Assembly: GCA_017502305.1 (NCBI GenBank)
Contig: JAFVVG010000027.1
Coordinates: 1 to 51,817, forward strand
Direction: 5' to 3'
DNA length: 51,817 nt
Source: Clostridia bacterium
GTDB lineage: Bacteria; Bacillota; Clostridia; Christensenellales; Aristaeellaceae
Positions 46,625 through 51,817 of this stretch are shown piece by piece; the stretch's first letter is position 1; each line of letters opens with the position of its first letter. The notes beneath the pieces were generated by a model. It did no database searches. It saw only the letters and a program-made list of their open reading frames with translations, and had not been told where the DNA came from. A program made the position numbers and the translations under genes.

Positions 46625-48509
46625 GGTTTTGCTCCTCCATCACTTTACAGCGCACGCAGGGGGGCTTGGCGGTGACGTCAAAGCCCTCGATGAGCACATC
46701 GGCGTTCTGCAGCACTTCGTTATCAAACAGCCAGCGGGACAGGGGATTGATCAGCAGCGCTTCCACCTGGTTGCCTACGCCGCGACCGCCGTTGGAAAGG
46801 TCGAACAGGGCGGCTTCCTTCAGGCTTTCGTAGGCAAAATCGGCGATCTGGATGCGGATGCCCTTCTGCTCTTCCATGCGGCGGATGATTTTGTCCACCT
46901 GGGCGCGGAGGATGGCCTCGCCGGCCTCGCGGCGGATGTAGTCGAACACCACGATGTTTTCGCCAATACGGTTGAGAATTTCCGGGCGGCCCAGCTCCAG
47001 CTTGAAGTATTCCTCAATGGCGGCACGGACCCGCTTTTCCACCTCGCCGTAGTCCATGTCCATGGTGACATTGGGCTGGCGGTTGCCCAGGGCGTCCTTC
47101 ACGTAGATGCCCAGGTTGCTGGTGAAAATGATGATGGTTTCGGAGAAATACACCGTGTTGCCCTGGCCGTCGGTCATGCGGCCGTCCTCCAGGATCTGCA
47201 GGAACTTATCCAGGATGGAGGGGTGGGCCTTCTCGATCTCGTCAAAGAGCAGAATGGCGAAGGGATTCTTCTTCACGGCGTTGGTCAATTGGCCGCCGGC
47301 CTCGTAGCCCACATAGCCGGGAGGTGCGCCCATGAGCTTCTGGTCGGAGTGGCTCTGGCCGTATTCGCTCATGTCGAAGCGGATGCAGGCGCTTTCGTCG
47401 CCGAAGAGCTTCTCGGCCAGGGCCTTGGCGGTCTCGGTTTTGCCGGTGCCTGTGGGGCCGGCGTAGAACAAAACGCCCTTGGGCTTGGCGGTGGAGGAAC
47501 TGGAAAGACCGTTCATGCCGGTCACGGCGCGCTTCACCACGTCCAGCGTGCGCTCCAGGGCGGCATTCTGCCCCTTGACACGCTTCTCAAAATCCTGCTT
47601 GGCGTTGCGGAGATTCTCCATGGAAAGCAGCGCCCAGGGATTTTCCTTGATACCGTATTTGTACAGGTCAACAATGGAGCACAGCTCACGGATGGGCGTG
47701 CACTCCTGCTTGGAAAGGCGGCGCATGGCATCCAGCTCGGTGAAGGTCAACCCCTCGGTGAGGCCTACGAACTTTTCCCGCAGGCGCTCCAGCTCCTCGG
47801 GGTGCTGGTCGTAATAGGGCATATCGGTGCGGTACACCGTGCTGTCGAAAAAGCTGGCGAAGGCGCTGCCGCTGATGAGGCGCTTGCGCTCCTCCCGGTC
47901 GGGGGCCTCCAGGTTGATGACCTTGCACACCGGATTGTTCAGGTAGAACCAGGCGGGCAGGTCGTTGAGCTTGTTGACCAATATGATCAGCAGGTTCTGC
48001 CGCTTGCCCATGGGCGTGCGCACCGTGGCGGCGGAAAGGGCGGACTGCATCAGCAGGTTGAAGCTGTTCACATCGTGCTGATCCATGCGCTCGGGGGTGA
48101 CGATGTAGTGGCTGGCCAGCTCCATCACCGTGGCGGTAGCGGACTTCTGCTGGGTCATGGCCCGGCGGATGATATTGGGGGCGGTATCAGCCTTGTTGCC
48201 CTTGAACTCCGCGGGGATCACGCCGCTTTGCGCCTCCACACCGGCCAGACGGGCATACTGCTCCACCATGCCGGGGGCATAGGGATTCATGAAGCCGGCC
48301 AGGTTGGAATAGAACACCACCTGATCGTAGCCGTTATCCATCAGGTAACCGTGCAGATACCGGGGCAGGGGCACCAGTTCATCCTCGGGGATGGAACCGG
48401 CCACAGGATAACGGTATTTGTCCAGCACGTTGCCTTCCAGGATGATCATGGGCTTGATGGCGGAGAAAAGCTCCAGCTCCTGATGCCACTTGGAAATGAG
48501 CGTGTCCAT
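46617..48509 (-). CDS. ClpA/B-like AAA+ ATPase with a degenerate first module
   Basis: This 630-residue protein has a C-terminal half that is a standard ClpB D2-type module: Walker A GPTGTGKTETAKAL near 350, the pore loop region GAPPGYVGYEAGG, Walker B ILLFDEIEKAH near 420, FTSNLG sensor 1, and GRPEILNRI with the arginine finger. The first about 330 residues resemble an AAA fold (IIRRAMTQQKSATATVMELAS..., LIILVNKLNDLP) but have no Walker A and no Clp N-domain. GYVGYE is present but no ClpP-binding loop was identified, so unfolding without ClpP is more likely. The promoter at 48539-48567 overlaps the upstream terminator. Confidence 0.85.
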   Translation of the reverse strand: MDTLISKWHQELELFSAIKPMIILEGNVLDKYRYPVAGSIPEDELVPLPRYLHGYLMDNGYDQVVFYSNLAGFMNPYAPGMVEQYARLAGVEAQSGVIPAEFKGNKADTAPNIIRRAMTQQKSATATVMELASHYIVTPERMDQHDVNSFNLLMQSALSAATVRTPMGKRQNLLIILVNKLNDLPAWFYLNNPVCKVINLEAPDREERKRLISGSAFASFFDSTVYRTDMPYYDQHPEELERLREKFVGLTEGLTFTELDAMRRLSKQECTPIRELCSIVDLYKYGIKENPWALLSMENLRNAKQDFEKRVKGQNAALERTLDVVKRAVTGMNGLSSSSTAKPKGVLFYAGPTGTGKTETAKALAEKLFGDESACIRFDMSEYGQSHSDQKLMGAPPGYVGYEAGGQLTNAVKKNPFAILLFDEIEKAHPSILDKFLQILEDGRMTDGQGNTVYFSETIIIFTSNLGIYVKDALGNRQPNVTMDMDYGEVEKRVRAAIEEYFKLELGRPEILNRIGENIVVFDYIRREAGEAILRAQVDKIIRRMEEQKGIRIQIADFAYESLKEAALFDLSNGGRGVGNQVEALLINPLSRWLFDNEVLQNADVLIEGFDVTAKPPCVRCKVMEEQNHA

Positions 48510-48538
48510 GGCGTCACCTTCTTGTACGAATTTGATAT

Positions 48539-48567
48539 ATTATACCATAGAAAAACGGAGGCCGCAA
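48539..48567 (-). promoter_or_regulatory. AAA+ operon promoter
   Basis: TTGCGG (48562-48567) and TATAAT (48539-48544) are separated by 17 bp on the minus strand. The -35 lies inside the terminator hairpin of the preceding gene. Confidence 0.72.
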
Positions 48568-48579
48568 TGCAGCCTCCGT
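48550..48579 (-). terminator. Terminator of the 94-residue membrane-protein gene
   Basis: ACGGAGGC/GCCTCCGT (48555-48562 with 48572-48579) is followed on the minus strand by TTTTTC. It shares bases with the next promoter. Confidence 0.88.
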
Positions 48580-48591
48580 TCGTTAGTGCAC

Positions 48592-48876
48592 TTACTTCAC
48601 TGCGTCTTTGTCGTAATAGCTGATGAACTCTTCCTGTTCGGGTTCTTCCTCATCATCATTCCGGGCGCGGTGGCGGCGGACAAACTCCACGATAACGCCG
48701 ATGGCAAGGCCGATAAAGCTCAGCTTGATCACCAAGCCGAGAATGCCGCCCACCAGCCCGAAGAAACCGCCGATGAGGCCGAAGACCATACCGATCATGC
48801 CGCCGATGAAGCCAAGGATACCTTCCAGGAGACCGAGCACAAGCTTAAAGGGAAAAAGCAAAAGATCCAACATCAT
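48592..48876 (-). CDS. Small glycine-rich membrane protein (94 aa)
   Basis: No family is recognised. The first 65 residues are almost entirely hydrophobic with a regular glycine spacing (GILGFIGGMIGMVFGLIGG, then FFGLVGGILGLV), giving two or three tightly packed helices. An Arg-rich stop-transfer VRRHRARN and an acidic tail DDEEEPEQEEF follow. AGGAGG lies 5 or 8 bases before the two successive ATG codons; either can be the start. It is a single-gene unit. Confidence 0.75.
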   Translation of the reverse strand: MMLDLLLFPFKLVLGLLEGILGFIGGMIGMVFGLIGGFFGLVGGILGLVIKLSFIGLAIGVIVEFVRRHRARNDDEEEPEQEEFISYYDKDAVK

Positions 48877-48896
48877 TCATTCCTCCTACGCTTAGC

Positions 48897-48925
48897 AGTT
48901 TACCATAAGGGCAAACCGCTTCCAA
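48897..48925 (-). promoter_or_regulatory. Promoter of the 94-residue membrane-protein gene
   Basis: TTGGAA (48920-48925) and TAAACT (48897-48902) are separated by 17 bp on the minus strand. Confidence 0.6.
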
Positions 48926-48961
48926 GGGGAGAAAGATTAGAAAATCATGAGGAATCTTTAA

Positions 48962-49432
48962 TCAAGTGGGATCCTTGCCTACGTTGACCCACTCCGACGC
49001 GCCGCTGAAGCGATGCAGTTCTTCCAGGTTCACCTCAATGGCGGAATTGGAGGAGCCGCAGGCGGGATATACCGTGGAAAAGCGGCGGAGGCTTTCGTCA
49101 AGATAGATGGTCACGTTTTCCGGAATGCCGAAGGGGCATACGCCGCCAAAGTGCAGCCCGGTGAAACGCTCCAGCTCCTCGGCGGACATCATCTTGGCCT
49201 TGACGCCGAAGGTATCTTTGAATTTGCGGTTGTCGATGCGGCAATCACCTGCGGCCACAATGAGAATGGGCCGATCGCCGGCCATGAAGGAAAGGGTCTT
49301 GGCGATGCGGCAGGGCTCACAGTTCAGGGCCTGGGCCGCCAGCTCCACCGTGGCGCTGGAGACTTCAAACTCCATCACGCGCCGGTCAGCGTCAAACTGC
49401 CTGAGATACTCACGGACATGGGCAATGCTCAT
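48962..49432 (-). CDS. YbaK/EbsC-family aminoacyl-tRNA deacylase
   Basis: This 156-residue hydrolase of the ProRS-editing-domain superfamily clears mischarged tRNA in trans (Cys-tRNA-Pro for YbaK, Ala-tRNA-Pro for related members). Signature parts are CRIAKTLSFMAGDRPILIVAAGD with the conserved Lys, HFGGVCPFGIP, and the end GSSNSAIEVNLEELH. Which mischarged tRNA it acts on cannot be told by eye. Its GGAGG lies within the last codons of the PfkB gene, 4 bases away, so it is the last gene of a GH63-PfkB-YbaK operon. Confidence 0.92.
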   Translation of the reverse strand: MSIAHVREYLRQFDADRRVMEFEVSSATVELAAQALNCEPCRIAKTLSFMAGDRPILIVAAGDCRIDNRKFKDTFGVKAKMMSAEELERFTGLHFGGVCPFGIPENVTIYLDESLRRFSTVYPACGSSNSAIEVNLEELHRFSGASEWVNVGKDPT

Positions 49433-49435
49433 GGG

Positions 49436-50329
49436 TTATTCCTCCAATAAACGTTTGTAGGTTTCAGGGGCCAGTTCCGCGCCGCTCTGGCTGACCACGG
49501 CGGCGGAAACTCGGTTGGCCCTGCGCACGGCCTCCGGCAGGGAAAGCCCCGCGGCCCGATAGGCCATTACCGCGCCGATATGAGCGTCTCCGGCGCCGAT
49601 GGTATCCACCACCCGGGCGGAAACGCCGGGAATCGTGTCCTCGCCGTCGGCGTGAAGCACATAGGCGCCCCGTTCACCAAGGGTGACGATGACGTCATTG
49701 CGGGTCAGGCTGCGGAGCAAGCGGGCGGCCTGGGGTACGTCCTCACAGCGGGTGAAATGGCAGATTTCCGCTTCATTCGTGTGGAACACGGCGGAAAGCG
49801 CCATCAGCCGGGCCATCTTCTCCGGCGGAATGTGCAGGATGCGTGGCCCCGGAGCAAAGTACAGATGGCGGGGCGGATGCTTTTCCAGCCAGTCCAGGAT
49901 CACATCGCCGGTGGCTTCCTCGATCTCCAGGCCGCAGACATAAACGCTGTCGAAGATGGGCAGGCTTTCAAACCATTCCGGCCGGAAAGCGTATTCCGCG
50001 CCGTGCTCGCACAAAAAAGTACGCTCACCGTCGGGCTCCACCAGGCAATAGCAGCAGCCGTTGGGGGCGTCTGCCGGCGGAACGGCGGAGGTCACGCCCC
50101 GCTGGGCAAGGGCGCCGCGCACCCAGTCGCCCCAGATGCCTGTACCCACCGGGGAAAACAGCACGCAGTCCGCAAGGCCGGTGACACGGGCGGTATGAAA
50201 GGCATTGTAGGCGCAGCCGCCCAGGGACACCTGCTGGGAGGTGATGTTTATGTCATCTCCGGTATAGGGTAAACGGGGTGTGCGGATGATGACGTCCGCC
50301 ACGGTGGAACCGATAAACAGCAGAGACAA
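49436..50329 (-). CDS. PfkB-family sugar kinase
   Basis: This 297-residue ribokinase-fold kinase begins LLFIGSTVADVIIR. It has GGCAYNAFHTARVTGL (the PfkB signature 1 region), LGERGAYVLH, and the C-terminal signature 2 DTIGAGDAHIGAVMAY with the catalytic Asp. The sugar is unknown. The start is TTG 50329: an in-frame stop lies three codons before it, AAGGA is 9 bases upstream, and the next in-frame ATG would remove the conserved first strand. It starts 7 bases after the GH63-like stop codon, consistent with uptake and phosphorylation of a released sugar. Confidence 0.9.
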   Translation of the reverse strand: MSLLFIGSTVADVIIRTPRLPYTGDDINITSQQVSLGGCAYNAFHTARVTGLADCVLFSPVGTGIWGDWVRGALAQRGVTSAVPPADAPNGCCYCLVEPDGERTFLCEHGAEYAFRPEWFESLPIFDSVYVCGLEIEEATGDVILDWLEKHPPRHLYFAPGPRILHIPPEKMARLMALSAVFHTNEAEICHFTRCEDVPQAARLLRSLTRNDVIVTLGERGAYVLHADGEDTIPGVSARVVDTIGAGDAHIGAVMAYRAAGLSLPEAVRRANRVSAAVVSQSGAELAPETYKRLLEE

Positions 50330-50335
50330 GGCATA

Positions 50336-51817
50336 TCATCCTTCCTGGTCGCTCAGGTAATCCCTGGCCAGCACAACGGCTACGCTGGCTGTCCAGGTAT
50401 AGGCCAGGTCGCACAGGCCTTCGCCGGTCTGGGCGTCGAAGTTCTCGGCAAAGCCGCTCATGCACACCATGTCGGCAAAGCGGCGGGCGATCTCCCTGGC
50501 AAAGTCCGCTTCGCCGCACTGCTCCAGGCCATCCGCCAGCAGCATGGTGCTGGGCGCCCAGATGGGCCCGCGCCAATAGCCGTTGCTGCGGTAAAGGGGG
50601 CTGGCGGGACTTTCGGTGGCAAAGCCGTGGCCGGTGAGGAACCGGTCGCTCTTCAGCACATCCAGGATGGCCTGGCGGGCGGGCTGGGGCAGATCCTTGC
50701 CCAGCACCAGGACCTCATAGGGCAGAAGGCTTTCGTTTTCAACAATCTCGCCGGTGGCGCACCGGATGGCCACGGGCAGGTTGTTCCGGAAGCATTTCTT
50801 CAGGAACAGGTCAAGGTGGGCCTGGGCCTCATGCTGCCACCGGGCGGCCTTATCGGGCATATCCAGGCGCAGGGCCAGGTCATGAAGGACCTGCATCTGC
50901 ACGATCATATCCGCCTGCAGCTCGGGGGTGGCCACGGGCGGCAGCAGGGAGAAGGCGGTGGAGTTGTCCCAGCCGGAATCGTTGCCGTGGTTGTAGTAAT
51001 ACAGGCCGTCCATGCGGCGGTAATTCATCCACCAGAGGGTCCATTTTTCCAGGAAATCATAGGCGTCCCGGGTCTGCGCGGGGGTGAGGGTCATGTGCCG
51101 CAGCATCCGGCGCAGGGTCCAGCCGTGGACGGGCGGCTTGCAGTAATTCCAGATGATCTTGCTGTCGCTGATGCTGTCCGGCAGGCGTCCGGAAGCGTCC
51201 TGGTAATCGGCCATGATCATGAATTCGTCCCAGGCCAGGCGGGGATTGCGGTAGCTCAGCGCCAGGGCGTTGAAGCAATGATCCCAGCTCCACACGTTGG
51301 TCATCCAGTTCTTGGACATGTACATGGCCTCCCGCTTAAGGAACCCGTCCGGTCGGACGAGGCTGCTCCAGTTCAGGAAGGCGGCCATGTGGCCCATGTT
51401 CTCATAGGGGGCGGGCAAAACCGGCATGCCGGTGAGGAAATCCTGGAAGTCCTTTTCCATCAGGCGGCAGGCGGCATCGAAATCCCAATGGACAAGGCGC
51501 TGATCCCACTCGGTTTCGATCTCCTTGATCACGCACAGGAAACCCTCCGCGCCGGAAACGTTCAGCCGGGAATAAAGGGAGCTGCTTTCCTGCCACTCCT
51601 GATCCAGGCGGCAGTCGCCCTTCTGCACATGGATCAGATAGCGGCAGTTGTTTTTATAACAGTTGGCCATGTAAAGCGTCTGGCCGTCCTGCTCCACTTC
51701 GTAGATGTAGTCATAGGGGCCGTTGTCGGTGAGGAAATCCAGCTGCATTTCCATGCCGGAATCCCCTTGGATGAGCAGGGTTTCAGCGTCGGCAAAACAG
51801 AAGCGGAGGCGGGAGGT
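50336..51817 (-). CDS. GH63/MGH1-like glycoside hydrolase, 5' end beyond the window
   Basis: The frame is open to the window edge, so the gene is partial: at least 493 residues are seen. A beta-sandwich N-terminal part (LDFLTDNGPYDYIYEV) leads into an (alpha/alpha)6 barrel. NWMTNVWSWDHCFNALAL, GRLPDSISD, DSGWDNST, and the GH63-type block NGYWRGPIWAPSTMLLADGL with a C-terminal YTWTASVAVVLA follow. Related enzymes hydrolyse mannosylglycerate, glucosylglycerate or alpha-glucosides; the substrate is not assigned. It is the first visible gene of an operon with a PfkB kinase and a YbaK-type protein. Confidence 0.88.
   Translation of the reverse strand, partial: TSRLRFCFADAETLLIQGDSGMEMQLDFLTDNGPYDYIYEVEQDGQTLYMANCYKNNCRYLIHVQKGDCRLDQEWQESSSLYSRLNVSGAEGFLCVIKEIETEWDQRLVHWDFDAACRLMEKDFQDFLTGMPVLPAPYENMGHMAAFLNWSSLVRPDGFLKREAMYMSKNWMTNVWSWDHCFNALALSYRNPRLAWDEFMIMADYQDASGRLPDSISDSKIIWNYCKPPVHGWTLRRMLRHMTLTPAQTRDAYDFLEKWTLWWMNYRRMDGLYYYNHGNDSGWDNSTAFSLLPPVATPELQADMIVQMQVLHDLALRLDMPDKAARWQHEAQAHLDLFLKKCFRNNLPVAIRCATGEIVENESLLPYEVLVLGKDLPQPARQAILDVLKSDRFLTGHGFATESPASPLYRSNGYWRGPIWAPSTMLLADGLEQCGEADFAREIARRFADMVCMSGFAENFDAQTGEGLCDLAYTWTASVAVVLARDYLSDQEG

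Noticed and set aside
48930..48961. Terminator after the YbaK-type gene
   Set aside because: An AAAGATT/AATCTTT pairing exists but is short, AT-only and without a following T run.
1..51817. tRNA or rRNA genes
   Set aside because: No cloverleaf with GGTTCRANYCC-type T-arm or rRNA-like segment was seen by eye; a dedicated search could still find one.

Overview
The window looks like a piece of a moderately GC-rich chromosome from an anaerobic member of the Bacillota (Clostridia-like, probably a gut or rumen resident). The evidence is Shine-Dalgarno-led genes with consensus -35/-10 promoters and U-tract terminators, a T-box leader on a tRNA-synthetase gene, IreB, RqcH and HelD homologues, a reverse rubrerythrin plus other rubredoxin proteins (an oxygen-defence kit of strict anaerobes), a BspA-like surface giant, and plant-glycan hydrolases of GH27, GH51, GH31 and GH63-like type. 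No rRNA, tRNA, CRISPR array, transposase or integrase gene was seen.

Layout. 1-17 kb is almost entirely minus strand: proS (T-box controlled), argS, a secreted hypothetical, a flotillin, an aldo/keto reductase with a ferredoxin tail coupled to IreB, an AI-2E-type permease, a PRC-barrel operon with a 47-residue leader gene, rubredoxin, a HelD-like ATPase, a GC-rich non-coding patch, a SpoU methylase and a two-gene heterodimeric ABC exporter with a palindromic operator. 17-22 kb holds glycoside hydrolases around a divergent promoter pair. 22-27 kb has a FliB-like protein, RqcH and a GMP-synthase relative whose glutaminase half has lost its catalytic Cys and His.

27.0-30.7 kb is the most unusual part. 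The last ~40 bases of the reverse rubrerythrin gene recur downstream five times. Three copies are identical over 43 bp and two are progressively decayed. Each copy starts about 10 bases after the stop codon of a small AT-richer gene (overlapping it in one case), and each is followed by a terminator hairpin. The carried genes are soluble proteins of immunity-protein appearance, two peptides with double-glycine leaders, and a small membrane protein. It reads as a cassette array built on the rubrerythrin 3' end; I do not recognise a described system of this kind.

30.7-41 kb carries a 2664-residue BspA-like/InlB-repeat/Ig-like secreted protein and a divergent CotH-type protein. 41-52 kb holds an ornithine-cyclodeaminase-like protein, a flavoredoxin-rubredoxin, an EamA transporter, an RsmB/F-type methylase, a LURP-one protein, a ClpB-like AAA+ ATPase with an overlapping partner gene, and an operon of a GH63-like hydrolase (running off the window edge), a PfkB kinase and a YbaK-type deacylase.

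All calls come from reading the sequence and translations by eye; no database search was run.
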